The notes beneath the pieces were generated by a model that worked only from the letters and a program-made list of their open reading frames with translations, had not been told where the DNA came from and did no database searches. A program made the position numbers and the translations under genes. A stretch of 64,000 nt of DNA from NCBI GenBank assembly GCA_028583605.1, contig CM053331.1, positions 30,998,177 to 31,062,176 on the forward strand, read 5' to 3'. Every line of letters begins with the position of its first letter. Within the stretch, counting starts at the first letter, position 1. Shown one piece after another: positions 22,251 through 35,529 of the stretch. The DNA comes from Dastarcus helophoroides. Lineage: Eukaryota; Arthropoda; Insecta; Coleoptera; Bothrideridae.

Positions 22251-25050
22251 CCCCACTATTTTTGGTTGGCAAATAGTATTAATTACGATAAGAATGAACT
22301 AGTAAATTATGTATACTGGACACCCCATGCATTTTATCGGGTCTAAATACATTAAAATGAAAGGAAACTAAATTATATATGCGATGGAATATCTACTAGA
22401 CACATTTATGTAAACAACAACCCTTTGTGTCAGAGCAATAAAAAAGAACTATAATGCTTAAAAGCTTTTATCTTAACATAATGTTATAAATGGTAGCAAT
22501 AAATAATTCCGAAAGAAAAATTAGCAAAAGGGAAACACACACATAAGAACAATATTTGCGTCAAATAATAGTCCCCACGTTTTAAATTTCTTAAACGTTT
22601 CAACTGATTTATCGATTCGCTCGATGTATAAAATGATAAAAAGTTCTGTTTTTATGTGACGGCAACCCTCTTGTTTCGTAAAATGGTTCGCGTTATCATT
22701 TCCTGCTTTATTTTTTTCGGGACACTCTCTGCCTTTAGCATATCAATCTCAATTATGTCAAATTGTCTGTTACTGCCAACATATGAGGGTGGTAATTGGA
22801 AAGGGTGTCGGATTTTCTAAACTTTAATTGCGTTTGCCTAAAAAACAATAGGTATTCGGTGTACGTTAAACAAAATGAGTTTAAATGGGTCTCCAAATAT
22901 TTCCATCGCACTTTTTTATAATAAATGAAATTAGTATCGAAATAAACTGCTTTTTAACGATTTGGGGTTTTTACGTTCTTCCATGTAGTATATGGCACGA
23001 ATAGTGGGGATTCAGGTCGTAAATAAATCGACAACCATTGACTAAGGTTTTCCTGCATTTTTTCGTGCTTATATTACTTGGATAAAAATAATGGTAACAT
23101 ATTTTTAAAGCTTTTAAACCCTACAGGGTGAGTGACTAGTGCGGTAAAGCTATGTGGCTTATACAGTTTTTTTAAAGTAAAAACTTCTTTAGGCGCGTCG
23201 ATCGATTTTAGGTAGGGAGCAAAATATGGTTTCGCGTATCATCACGCGTGACCATCACGCTTTACCAACATACTATACTGTTAACATTATACCACGTTGG
23301 CCACTCAAACTAGAATGATGGTTACGCGAAACAATAAGTTTCTTTTCTATTAATCGTTCGCCTCATTATAAATAAATGTTAATATATTAAAAATAAAAGG
23401 GATAATGGGATACTCTTGTGCTTCTGAGATGACACTACTAATAAGATATGGAACATTACGTGCAATAGATAAAAAAGTGTTAATTATATTTCATTACTAA
23501 TAAATATTAGATTCGTTTGCACACGACTACAAGACTATAAGCATCCAAACCACAAATATAAAAAGCTAGGTCAGTTTGATAGCATTTTTTTGAAAATATT
23601 TCTAATATTCTGACTTGTTTACTAGTGTGGGTTTGAGTATCGATTATTTTTCTTATGCTGACCCTGTACATTATGTTACTCTCACCTGCATATCTTCGTT
23701 AGCACAAACCATTATTTCTTTACTAGAAGCTCTGAACAAATAAGTATTTTTTTGTTAAGAATTTCTTCCTGAATATCTAAGTGTATATGCAGGGAGTTTC
23801 AGGATAAATTTCTTTATTCCTTTTGCTGCTCTTTATAATAAACTCTTAATACCAGCACTAGAGATTAATTAAAGTGCACTGCAATGGAGCAGCAGGCTTT
23901 AAATTAATAAAATTTCGTTCTTCCGTTCATTTGAATTAACAATTCTCTGGTGGCGTTTCCAACAGAGCGAAATATAAAAGAACATTTCTGTTAATTTTGC
24001 ACGGATTCTCCTCATCTAATATTTTTCATTGTGTCGAATATAATTGATCAGTTTTCTATTATCTCCCGGTGGTACATTTACATGAATGGTCCGTTATAAT
24101 TGATTTGTGGCAGATGTTTCCTTACCCATACATTTTGTTATCTGGGGCGTTCCGTATTTTGTCGCTCGTGTTACCTCCTAAGCCCCAGGCCGTGTGTGCC
24201 TGCTGTGGCGAAACACCTTCAAGCGAACGAAAATTGGAAATTGTCGGATGACACAACAGAACTACAACACTTGCTAATTATTATTAACGTTATTAACGGT
24301 GTGTGCATCCTATATTTGCCCTTATACATCACTAATCACGTAAACAGGATTATGCTTGTTTGGAGAAATTAGTTAAACGGAATTAGTGAAAAGGTGACGG
24401 GTGAAAATTCGTCATGAACGTCAACAATAGGATACTGCGTCTTTTCTGGCTGTTATCGCAGGAGATGGATGTCTCTTTGTGCGCGAATTCGTAAGTCACA
24501 GCGTTCGAATTTCCTCGTTATTATTGAAATCTAATGATAGAAACTTCCATGTTGGCGTTAAACAAATCCGAGGAGAATGAAGAAATTGTCTATATGAAGG
24601 AAGTTACACATACAGCTTGATTAATTATCTCTTTAGGTTATACCTTCTCGCAGCACAAACCCCTCCTAATAAGCTGTCATTTTCGTTTTACCCTTTTCAT
24701 CCCTAATGAGAAATGACGTCGGCATTCTGTAGAAAAATTATAAATACAAGCTTTTGCTTTAACCTAATATACAAATACCTCGCCGTTTACTTACTGAAAT
24801 TACTCTGACCTTCCAGCTAACACTTTATTCAGATTGGTGGATGCGCCGGATGTTCAGTTATGTAAGCATACATAACACTAATCACGCGATTGTTTTTAAT
24901 ATCGCTGACTTCTTTCTATAAAGCCCTAAGACTATTCCCCAGGCTCTGGCACCTAGTGGTCCCAAGACACGATTTTTTTAATTAGAAATACTTCCCTTAT
25001 TAAGTTTATAAATCTTGAAGGTTCTTTAACAATTTAGATTCTTTTTCTAA
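22251..25050. other. Unique non-coding region
   Basis: Higher-complexity DNA without recognised elements. It contains a small TATA-led frame (22683-22820, listed separately), an unexplained higher-GC stretch at about 23125-23335 (cgcgtcgatcga, catcacgcgtgaccatcacg), and a GC-richer stretch at 24060-24720. These could be conserved non-coding or regulatory sequence, but nothing in the sequence proves it. Confidence 0.45.
22683..22820 (+). CDS. Small ORF with signal-peptide-like start (tentative)
   Basis: A 45-codon frame, ATG to TAA. The first 20 residues (MVRVIISCFIFFGTLSAFSI) have a basic residue, a hydrophobic core and small residues near the end, like a secretion signal. The remainder has two Cys and a short Gly-rich end. 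TATAAAA lies at 22627-22633, about 50 bp upstream. No family is recognised. It could be a small secreted peptide, a first exon, or chance. Confidence 0.2.
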   Translation: MVRVIISCFIFFGTLSAFSISISIMSNCLLLPTYEGGNWKGCRIF

Positions 25051-25152
25051 TGCGGTCTTTTTTTGGTGGAACAGATTGGTCCTTGGTTAACTTCAAAAAT
25101 TGAAATACAAACCTAATCGACTTTTCTAGCTGATGAAAACAAAAACTTTAAG

Positions 25153-25520
25153 TTCGTCTCCCTTTCGTTTGAACACTCGCTTAAACATGGTTTGCAATTT
25201 TACAAAAACAGGGTTTCCGAGTTGTTTACGCTTCTAGCGGCAAACTAAATTCGTTTTTGGGCAGTTTGAAGGCTAAAGTAGAACAAACGGTCAAGTCTGG
25301 TATTTACCAAATTTCCTGTAAAAATTGTCCTCAATGTACGTCGGGCAGACTAGACTATCTCTTAAAATCCGACTGAAGGAGCATTGGGCTCATTTGAGGT
25401 ACGAAAGAACTGAGAAGTCAAGTGTGGCTCGACATGCTTTTGAATTAGATCATACGATAGATAATAATAATAAACTGTTAAGAATAGTAAATAAGAATTC
25501 TATGCTAAATGCATGAGAAA
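25153..25520 (+). pseudogene. GIY-YIG endonuclease remnant of copy B
   Basis: Encodes GFRVVYASSGKLNSFLGSLK, then KSGIYQISCKNCPQ. After a frameshift it continues in another frame with MYVGQTRLSLKIRLKEHW and SSVARHAFELDHTIDN. Upstream stops interrupt the connector. It clearly corresponds to 17326-17763. The frameshift falls between the GIY and YVG halves of the active site, so no nuclease can be made. Confidence 0.88.
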
Positions 25521-25690
25521 GCTTAGTCATCCTTAAGGCTGGAGACAACTTTAGGTTGCGCTGGGCCTCTAGGCCACTCATCTCAGTAAATATGAATTGT
25601 ATGTTAAATGCAACCATCAGGCTGAAGACAACCATATGAATGGTTGCGTTGGGTCTTTAGGCCACTAATCTCTCTTAAAAATAGTTCAGG
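25500..25690. repeat. Local tandem duplication inside copy B
   Basis: The words (A)TAT.AATTCTATGCTAAATGCA / GTATGTTAAATGCA, 'ggctggagacaac' / 'ggctgaagacaac' and 'ctaggccactcatctc' / 'ttaggccactaatctc' occur twice, about 110 bp apart. The corresponding minus-strand copy A carries the segment once. Confidence 0.65.
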
Positions 25691-25821
25691 TTGATAGATA
25701 ACGAATTATGACACTACGACGTGTATGATTAGATGCGCATGCTCGTTCGAATGCGATTGACCATGCACAAAGTAAATATTCTTAGTATATAAGGGTTAAT
25801 TTTAGGATTAGGTGTTAGTAT

Positions 25822-25864
25822 CTCTCTGAAAATCATAGCTTGGCTATCGAAACGCGTTGGAGCA
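25822..25864 (+). ncRNA. Hammerhead-like motif, copy B
   Basis: CTCT, CTGAAAA (G8 changed to A), then stem CATAGC / TTG / GCTATC, GAAA, CGCGTT, GGAG. Compared with copy A, the third stem II pair changes from C-G to U-A, a compensatory change. Stem I keeps pairing with one G-U. The first stem II pair is lost (C opposite C), and the changed core base would be expected to destroy cleavage. Confidence 0.45.
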
Positions 25865-25874
25865 ACCTTTGTTG

Positions 25875-28290
25875 TGTTTTTTAATTTTTCTTGGTTTTAG
25901 GGGACAAGATTTGTATTTCAATTTTTTAATTTGGCCTCCTGCTAATTTCGACTTTTTTCCAAAATTCGCATTAGTCTTCGATCTTTTGGTAAATAAGTAA
26001 AAATTGAGAAATAAACATTTATTATGAAATCTTAATAAAAATAAATTTTAAAGATTACAACTTTATTCTTAAGATTCTCAGAATGTTAAACGCGGAATAG
26101 CATGTTGTGCATCTAGCAGTAAATGCAAAACGTCACAAAAATGCGAACAACAATGTAAATTGTTCGCCAAAGCGTTAGGTAACTAACATTGAAGTCCGGC
26201 AATGAACTTGTACTACGAGTTACACATATTTTACCTATTTGTTTCTAAAATCATAATTAATAGTACTTGAATTAAAAACTTTTATACATTCATGACATTT
26301 TTCATTGCCATTTAGTTGTCTATGAAGCGGTCGACAAGCGGAATTCAAAAAAGTAACTTTTGTCTGTAAAATTGTCAACTAAAAAAAGGTTCTGGTAGTC
26401 GCAAAGAAGTGGGGGTTTTAGGGCTCTATCTAGCGCTGGCGACGAGTAGGAAAAATTTTTGGGGCATCTGAAATGAAGGCCTTATTAAGTCGCGAACTTT
26501 ACCGTATGTGAAGTTGAAAAGTAAGTCCCTATGCAGTCCCCGAAATTTTAAATTTCAAATTACAACTTTTATTTTCTTATAAATATTTTGTTTTATTATT
26601 GTTTAAATTTCTGCTATTTTCAGAGATACGAATTTAAAATTTTCATTTTTTTATAGAACATTTCCAACTAAAATGAAAATTTTAATTGTACTGTCATAAA
26701 AAATATTTTTTCATTGAAACCTTCTAAATTTGGATTGCCACAGTTTGAGTGTTTTCGCGAAATTTTCAGTTTCAACCTAAATAGAGTTCACCTGCAAATT
26801 TTGACTTCAAACTCAAATTTTCGAGTCTTTTTTCGAAATCTTAATTTAAATTTTGAACTTTTTTAATTTTTTCCCGAAATATTGATTTCAATCTTGAAAA
26901 TTTCCACATTCTTCTTGAAATTTTAGCCTTGATTTAATACTTAATCCTGAATAAATCCCGAAATTTTGGTGGAACGGACTGGTCCTTGGTTATCTTCAAA
27001 AATTTAAATACTTGGTGGTGGCTTTGCTGTGGAAACAGGTTAGGGCAACCTTTGTTGTGTTTTTTATTTCTTCTTGGTTTCAGGGCACAAGATTTGTATT
27101 TCAATTTTTAATCTCGAAAATTTTACTTAAATATCAAATTTCCAACAAACTTTTAAAAGAAAACCTAAGAAATTTGGACTTTTTTCTAAAATATTAACTA
27201 ACTAACTAACTACTTTCACTTGAATCATTCTCGCTTTTGGCTTTTTGTCTCTAAATTAGCAATTTTGGGAGTTTTTAGTTTCAAAGTATTTTAAACATTA
27301 ATGAAAATATTACAAAAAGTTGATAAAAAATTTTTTAGGGGCATTAAAAATAATTTTAACTATCATCGTGGTGATCAAATTTCAACTTTAAAATTAAAAA
27401 TTTCAAAAAAAAATTGTGTACGGATTAGAGGTTTTTTCCGAAAACTTTATTTTATTTCGAAATTTCAACAATGTTCTAAACATTTCAGTTTTAAAGGTAA
27501 GCTGAAGTTTTACCTTTAAACCAAAAATTTCTGGGTTAAAATGAAGCTTTAAAAAATATCCACATTTGAAAAAAATGTTTCTTAAATTAAAAGTGTCGAA
27601 CTTTTCATTCGAAATTTTGAATTAAATTTTAAACTTTTTGTTTAACAATTAGAAATTTCGATAAAATATTTTATAATTTTATATTATTTTTAGTTCTAAA
27701 TACGCAAACTCTAGTTTAAACTTGAAATTTTGAGAAATATTTTGTCTGAAAATTTTATGTTTCTTCCAGTAATTTATAGTTAATTTATGTAGTTTTTTAA
27801 TTTTTTTCTTAAAATGTTTATTAATATTATTTTTTCTTAAAATTATGATAGCAAAAAATCCTTAGTTTTATTTTAAATTCAAAAAATTTAGAGCTGCCAT
27901 AATACCTATAAAATCCCAAAGATTTCCCCAAAAATATCTAAGAGCACAAAATTTCAGGAGATATATTTTTTCATTATATATTTCTTCGTAACATAAAATG
28001 AGATTTAAAAATTTAAAACTTTTTTGAGGAAAAATTTTTCTAAACGTTTCGCTTTGTTTTGAACGAGTTTTCAGCTAGGGATCGATTTTTTGATGTACAA
28101 ATCCAAATTTTGAAATATGATTAAAAACATATTTCCTTATAACTTTTACAATTTTATTTTTATATTTAAAAATGTCACCTTCAATTCGAAATTTGGTATA
28201 TATTTATCTGTCAAAAACCCAAGATTTTTCAACAGATTTTGCCTTCATCGCTAAATTTTAATAGTTAATTTTGTCAATTTTTTTTAGAGA
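25875..28290. repeat. Right arm of the large inverted duplication
   Basis: Inverted partner of 16325-18841. The inner end carries the Penelope-like terminus of copy B. The position corresponding to copy A in the left arm holds only a collapsed Penelope-like end (27003-27105). Divergence between the arms is moderate, with small insertions and deletions. Confidence 0.85.
26955..27105 (+). repeat. Collapsed Penelope-like end inside the right arm
   Basis: Contains 'ggtggaacggactggtcctt', a degraded hammerhead-like stretch (GCTTTGCTGTGGAAAC, GGTTAGGGCAACC) and the terminal GGTTTCAGGGCACAAGATTT. Everything between was lost. It sits where the left arm carries copy A. Confidence 0.75.
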
Positions 28291-31200
28291 AGTTGCAGCG
28301 GTTTTCCTTTTTGGTATAAATTATATCTTTTACATTTTTGCTTTCTCCTGAAATTTTGTGAAATTAAGAATCTCAGGTATTTTTATTGAGTTTAATAAAA
28401 ATATTAAATTTGATTTTTCATTTGAAAGCTTTTTACAAAACTTTAATTGAAAATCCAAAATGCTTTTTTTTCTGGAAAGAATATTTTGAAACTGAAATTT
28501 ATTTTTAATTTGGAGCTTAAAAGACGAATGTTTTTTAAATTTAATAAATTCCTTTTCAAAATTCAGTCTTCTTCTTCTTAGTCTTCTCCTCAAAACTTTT
28601 ATTTTCATTTCAAAATATATAATGTTTTTTTGAAGTATCGAATCTTGAACTTTCCACTTTCTTTCAAAAATTTGAGTGAAGATTAAAATTTCAAAATTAT
28701 GGTCAATGTGTTAAACAAAATAAAGAGATATATATATAAAACATGTCTAAAAAGTAGTTTACACTCAAAGAGAAAAGAATAAAGTTGAAAGAAAAGACGA
28801 AATGTCGAAACGTTATTGCAAAATTTGACATTTTATGGAAACAAGCACCTTATATTCTACCGGAATGGTCACTTTTCTTGACTACACTTTTATTTAAAAA
28901 ATAGTATTTGTTCTGGTATGTTTTTAATAAAGTTATGATTTTGCAAAAAGGTAAAAATTTTAGGTTTCATTTGGAAAGTTTGAGAAATATATCTTCATCA
29001 GCAAGCTGCCCCGGCTTCGCCTGGATTGAAAATGTTTAGGCTGAAACGTATTTTGGTTGATCTACTCGCATAAAATGTGATAAATAAATCCCCTGTGTAG
29101 CTGATTGTATTTCTTAGTATTCTGCATTTTTTGTAATTTTTTTTCAATCTCCACTCATGTTTTCAAATTTCGAGAATATTTTCAAAATTTGTCTTTCGTT
29201 TTGAATATTTTAAAAATTTTTGAACTCATATTGTTCCCATTCAATTTATGTGCAAAATTCAATTATTTTTCGAAATAAGAAAATCGAAACTTTTCTTCAA
29301 AATTTTAATTTTTCTCAAAATTTTCATTTTTTCTGGAATTTGTATTTTTGAATTCCTTCATATGTTTCAAAAATTTAATAAAATCACTATTTTGACAATT
29401 TTCTTGAAATCTGATCTCATCTAGGAATTCGGCTTTTATAAAATTGGACGATTTATTAGAGTTCAGAGTTTATTTATAAAAATAGTTTTTTTCTTTGAAA
29501 GTTGCAAGTTTTTGTTCTCAATATTTAATTTTTCTAACTATTGAATTTTTTGATTTGTCTTTATTTTTTAAATGAAAATTTAGCTTTTTCTGAGAAATTT
29601 CTACTTTTTGGAAAATGGACAATTTTCTCAGCGTTTCGATGTTATTTTTAATATTTGTCTTTTTTTCTTAAAGTTGCAACATTTTTATTAGTATTGTATA
29701 CTGTTTAGCTCTTAAGGTATTATTTGTCGTTTTTCTTTTATAAAAACTTAATTTTCTCTGAGAGATTTCGACCTTTTAAAATTCCAATATTTTCCCAAAA
29801 TTTCGAGTTTATTTTTAAAAATCGTCTTCTCTTTCGAAGTTGCAACATTTTTCTCAAAATTCAAAATTTTATTTTATTCTCAAAATTTGTGGTTACTTCA
29901 TCAAAATATAACTTTTTTTGGAAAATTTGGAAGTTCTTTCAAAAGTTCCATTTTTTTTTTACAAAATTCTTTTTTACTATCTGGAAATTTTGACTTTTTA
30001 TTGAAGCAGGAGGTAAATTATTAAAATTCACCAATTACGCGTTTAATTATTTTTTTGATGGATTATTTACAGCAAACTTGGTTATAAAATGCAATAACCT
30101 ATTAACTCTGTTCCATGTTAATTTCAAAACTTGATATCACGCCCTATTTATCCCCTTATAAAAGAAATTTCCATAAATCCTTTATCACTCTTCATCTGTA
30201 CCATAAAAGGGACCTACTTTTTAAATTGGGTGTTTCTGACTACCAGTTTGGGCTCTGTGTTGATGATCCAGTCCAAGTACTTTTTTTATAATATTAATAT
30301 TAGATTTATATGTTTTTTAATTTTAAGTTTTCTCTGGGTATTTTATCTGAATATATCTATATTTTCTTCATAATTGGACTCTATAATTAAAAATTGGAGC
30401 GAACAATATTTAAAGTTAAAACTGAAAATTTTGAGAAACAATGAAAATTTCTGAAAAATACTTGAAATCAAAGAAAATTAGAATAAACACCGAAGCATAA
30501 AATTGAAGCTTATTAAACAAATTTGACAAATCAGAAATTTTAAGTTCAAATTGAAAATTTTGAAAAAAGTTGAAATTTTGATAAAATATAAATTTTGAAA
30601 ATAGAATCTCTAGAACTTTAGAGTTTTTTAGTTTCCATGTACTCTTTTTAAAAATTAGGTTTCATATCAATCTTTATTTAAAACCCCTAAAAAAATGTCG
30701 AAATTTTGAACTAAAAATCGAAACGGAAATAATTCGTAACTAAAAACAAAATTTTTAAAAATGTTTCAAATTTAAACTAGAAATTTATTTAAAGAAAGTT
30801 AACATTAAGAGGAATCATTCAAAATTTTAAACGTTTTTTCTAGTTATTTAGTATATTCCTGTAATATCTTCCTAAATCAGGAAATATGAAGCTAGAATTT
30901 CGAACTTTGTAAAATTTCGTTTTTAAAGTCAAAATTTTCGACTTTTCGGCATAATCTTTTTTTTAAATTATAATTTACTATTTGTCAGAAATTACTCAAG
31001 GTTTAAACTTTTTTTTGGGGGTAGAGTCATTTGGAATTTTTTTTTGGAATTTCTAATGTCTTGTCGAAATTTGAGGATTAATTTTAAATCGTTAATATTT
31101 TACTTAAATTTCATCTTAAAAGTCCAATTTTTTTAATTTCATTCAAATCTTATATTTTATTCTTTAGGTTATCATTTCATATCTTATTGAAGTAAAGATG

Positions 31201-31900
31201 TTAATGCCAAATTTTTAAACAAAAATAAAATAGGAAAATTTGAAGAAATAACTTAAAATTTGTGGAAAAAATCAAAATTTGGGAAATTTGGAATATTTTC
31301 CAGAAAATAAAAAATTAGAAAACCGAAACTGGCACATTGAAATTAAAAGACTGAGAAAATAATCGGGTTTGTTCAAAATTGTTTAACTTTTTCTTAATTT
31401 TTAAATTTAATATTATCAGGTTTGTATTTAAATGTTCAACTTTTAAATAGAATTTTTCGACTTCAAAGACAAATTTTTTTATCTGAAATTTAAATTTTCG
31501 ACTCAGCTTTCGACATTTTTAAGAACGATTTATCGAAATTTTGAGGTTAAATTAGAACTTTCGGAAGTAAAACTCGAAAGAGTAGATCAAAATTTTAAAG
31601 TTTAGTCGGAAAGTTTTGGAATTAAATTCAAATTGAGTGGAAAAAATTAACATTACAAATTTTAACAAGTCGAAATTTTATATAGAAATTCAAAATTTTA
31701 AAATCAGGGTTGAAAAATTTTTCCGATAAAATTCTAGTCTCCAAATATTAGGATCGAAATTTAGAAAATAAAATTAAAAGTTAGTGAGATATTTAAAATT
31801 TCCGGATAAAAATCCACATTTGGCGAAAAATTTGGTTTTTGAGAAAAACAATTAGAACTGAACATTATTTTATGAAATTCAGTTTTTTTTAGGTTTGAGT
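28291..31900. repeat. AT-rich degenerate repeat DNA, mixed polarity
   Basis: Mostly the T-rich orientation at 28290-30000, then A-rich words further right. A stretch near 28990-29060 is less simple and contains 'gctgccccggcttcgcctgg', which resembles a phrase in some dispersed repeats but is too short to classify. Open frames in this block are chance. Confidence 0.65.
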
Positions 31901-32880
31901 GATGGCCAGAATTGCTTACTCCTGAAAGAGTTTTGTGTTCAAAACTTTGTAAAAAACTGGTATAGATATATCATAATTTCTTTGTATTCCTCTAAATCGA
32001 GCATCTTCCTAATTGTACTTTAATAGCACGCATTTGCTCTAACGAATAACGAGTTGAATGAACAATTAACATGAACCCCGTCAACACAGAAAATCGATTC
32101 TCTAATTAACGAATGAGCGAATATGGTTACATACGTTCATTGTTAAAGCCCCAATCGAACTCTATTATTACGATTCCATATCTGCTGTTTTATCACGAAG
32201 GTCTTAAACGCATAGGCCTAACCATACGTCACTAATGAGAAGATATGACTTCATTTGGGCGTGCGATGAGTATTTTATGGTTTTAATCTGATTATACTCG
32301 GTTATGTTGTCTCTGTATTGTTGAAAAAATGGTTGAGTAATTAAATTTTTTTAATGGCTGCCCTGACATATCAGGAAAATGTTAGCATTTTTCTTCGTAA
32401 AATACATCACCAACGTTGACAGTTAACAAGTTTCGTATGGGGTGCTTGTGACACTAATGGGTAATCGCACTCAGATTAGTAGAAAATTTAATTATGTTGT
32501 GCATATTTTTGATCAAAATTTCTCTGAAAAACTCTTTTGCGGCAAGAGCTAAACCTAATTTTGATACTCTATAGTTTTGAAGCGGATGATTAACCTTGAA
32601 AGATGCTAGATTAGATCCTCTGTTCTGTTGTACATCGAGTTTTGTCTCAAGAGACCCAAGAAGTTAATACAATTTCCACAAAAAAAAATCTAGAATGATT
32701 TTATGTTCCTCTTCGACCGCATGAACGCAAACTATGTGACAGATTACTGTTTTACATAGAAAAATGGCAAAATAACTAGAACTAGTATCACTTGTGGTCG
32801 AATTGTGTATATGTCAAGTAGCGAAATTTTACTTGGTTTTCATATAATTAACTTGAATTGATTTGTTGCAAATTCTTAAC
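31901..32880. other. Unique non-coding sequence, no gene seen
   Basis: Higher-complexity DNA between two degenerate repeat blocks. No gene, element or structured repeat recognised. Confidence 0.45.
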
Positions 32881-35021
32881 TCTTGTTATGAGAAAAAGAG
32901 CGAAAATATGAAAATTTTAATTTTTCTTTTTTAAAGTTTTGACTATTGTTAAAAATTTAAGATTTTCGAAATTTCACCTTTTTTCAAAATTTCGTCTTCT
33001 TTTGAAAATTTCGACTTTATGAAAACATGAACTACTTTTTTTTGAAAATGTCACTTTTCCCACAATTTGGTTTTTTAACCTCAGATTTTAAAGACTGGAA
33101 AATTCCAGAATCTAGATTTTTTTGGGCTTCTTTCAAAATTTCGACTTTTTCTCAAAAGTTGTACTATTTTAAAAGTGGTGATTTGTTTTAGACACTTGGA
33201 TGCTGTTGTTCCTTTTTACTCCCCTTTCGACCTTTGTTAAATATTTAGAATTATTGTGAACATTTTGGGACACCGAACTTTTCTGAAGATTTTGAATTTT
33301 TTGAAAATTTAGCTACATTTTGATTTGTTTAAAAATTTCCATTTTCTAAAAACTTCGATATTTTTAAATTTCTACCGTCAAAATTTCCCCTTATTAAAGA
33401 CTTTCACTTTTTCCAAAATTTAGACTCCTTAATTGCTGCATATTTTAAAATTTGTATGTACTTTTAGAATATTCTATTTATTTCAGTTTTTTATTTCGAG
33501 ATTTTTCCGAGACATTGACTTTTTTCGAAATTTTGGTTTTACTGGTTTGAAAAACTTACTTTCTTTAAAAGCCAAATTTTTTTGAATGTTGCAACTTCAA
33601 ATTTTCAAATTTTTCATAGTTTTTTCGAAATATTTCCACATTTCTGAAAATTTTTGCCATATTTGTAAAATGTGACCATTTCAACATTTTTTAAATTTTG
33701 TGAAATTTTTGTTTGAATTTTTTGTAAATTTTCAGCTTTTTTTTTGAAAACTTTAACATTTCATTTCCACTAGTCTTCGAAATATGCATTTTTCCGGAAT
33801 GGTGACTTATTTTGAATATTTTGATACTTCCAAATATCGACAATTTTGAAATTTTTACTTTTTTCAAATTTTCAACTTTTCCTCAAAGTTTTGAGGTTTT
33901 TATTTTTTATAAATATCAACTTGTTTGAAAAATATTAAAAAAAGTTGAACTCTTCAAAGTGAAGGGTGAATCATTTTCAATCGGACTTTCGTTTAAAGGA
34001 CTGAACTTTATCTGAAAATTTCGAATATTTTTGAATTTTGGTATTTTCTTGCAACTTCCGAATTGTTTAAAAATTTGGATATTTTAAAAAAATCGATATT
34101 TTTTATATACTGAAAATTTAGACCTACATAAATATTACTATTTTTTTCAAAATTTTGACCTTATCTCCAAATTTTGCCTGTTTTAAAAATTGCCACTTTT
34201 TTCAGAATTTTTTTTTTCTTTTTAAATTTTTACTTTTTACAAAAATGTTGGCTTTTTGCTAAATTTAAATTTTTATCGAAAAATGCAACTCTAAAAAATG
34301 TTTAATTTTAAAAAATCAAAATTTTTCTGAATAAATTTTTTTTACCATGTAATATTTCAAAATTTTTCTTGTTTTAAAATTTATTTCTAATAACTTGACC
34401 CTTTCTCAACATTTGGATGTTTTTTTTTTGGGAAATTTTGGTTTTTTTAAAGCTTTACGAAAAACGACCTCCTACAATTTATTTTAAATATCCACCCCTA
34501 CTCGTGTTTTTTCTTAAATTCTGATATTTTTTTGAAATTTTTTGCTGTTAAGTATTTTAAAAATTGTTACTTGCTTTAAAATTCTATTTGGAGCTGAAAA
34601 TTTTAAACTTTTTAATTTTTGTGAATTTCGAATTGTTCAAAAAATTCATTTTTTCCAAAAAATATCCTTCCTTATTTTGAAAAACTTCAGCCTTATTAAT
34701 AATTTTAACAGTTTAATAAAAATTTTTGCCTCAGGATGAAATTTTATTTTTATCGAAGTTTTGACTTTTTGAAAATTTCGATTTTTTCTAGAACTTTCTC
34801 TTTTACTTGATTTTCGAAATTTTGGCTGAAAAAATGTTTAACATTTGGAAATATTAACTTCTTTTGAAAATTTCGGTTCTATTTTGACAAATTCTGAATT
34901 TCCTAAAAATGTTGGTCAAAAACTACCTCTTTTAGGTGTACTCCTTTTTGATAATTTATTTTTTTAAATAATTTTGACTGTTTTAAATTTGCGACGTGTA
35001 TCAAAAATTCCTCTCTGTTTC
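32881..35021. repeat. T-rich degenerate repeat block (~20-bp unit)
   Basis: Plus-strand T-rich units of the GAAAATTTCGACTTTTTT type with frequent changes. No gene. Confidence 0.75.
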
Positions 35022-35515
<494 letters not shown>

Positions 35516-35529
35516 GTGCACGTGTATCT

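Larger units (their letters stand above)
25055..25912 (+). mobile_element. Penelope-like retroelement, copy B
   Basis: Begins with the outer word 'ggtggaacagattggtcctt', followed by coding remains of the GIY-YIG end, 3' sequence, a hammerhead-like motif, and the terminal TTTTAGGGGACAAGATTTGT. It lacks the RT. The 3' terminus abuts the right arm of the inverted duplication. Stops, a frameshift and a local tandem duplication (25500-25680) make it inactive. Confidence 0.85.

Noticed and set aside
24069..24372. Overlapping 60- and 90-residue frames
   Set aside because: No recognisable domain; two frames compete in the same DNA; possibly just GC-richer non-coding sequence.
28990..29060. Phrase 'gctgccccggcttcgcctgg' as part of a known dispersed element
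   Set aside because: Resembles wording seen in some repeats, but the match is under 20 bp and no ends or coding part are visible.
30131..30373. 80-residue hydrophobic frame
   Set aside because: Hydrophobic composition is expected from T-rich DNA; no motif, no neighbours, no promoter evidence.
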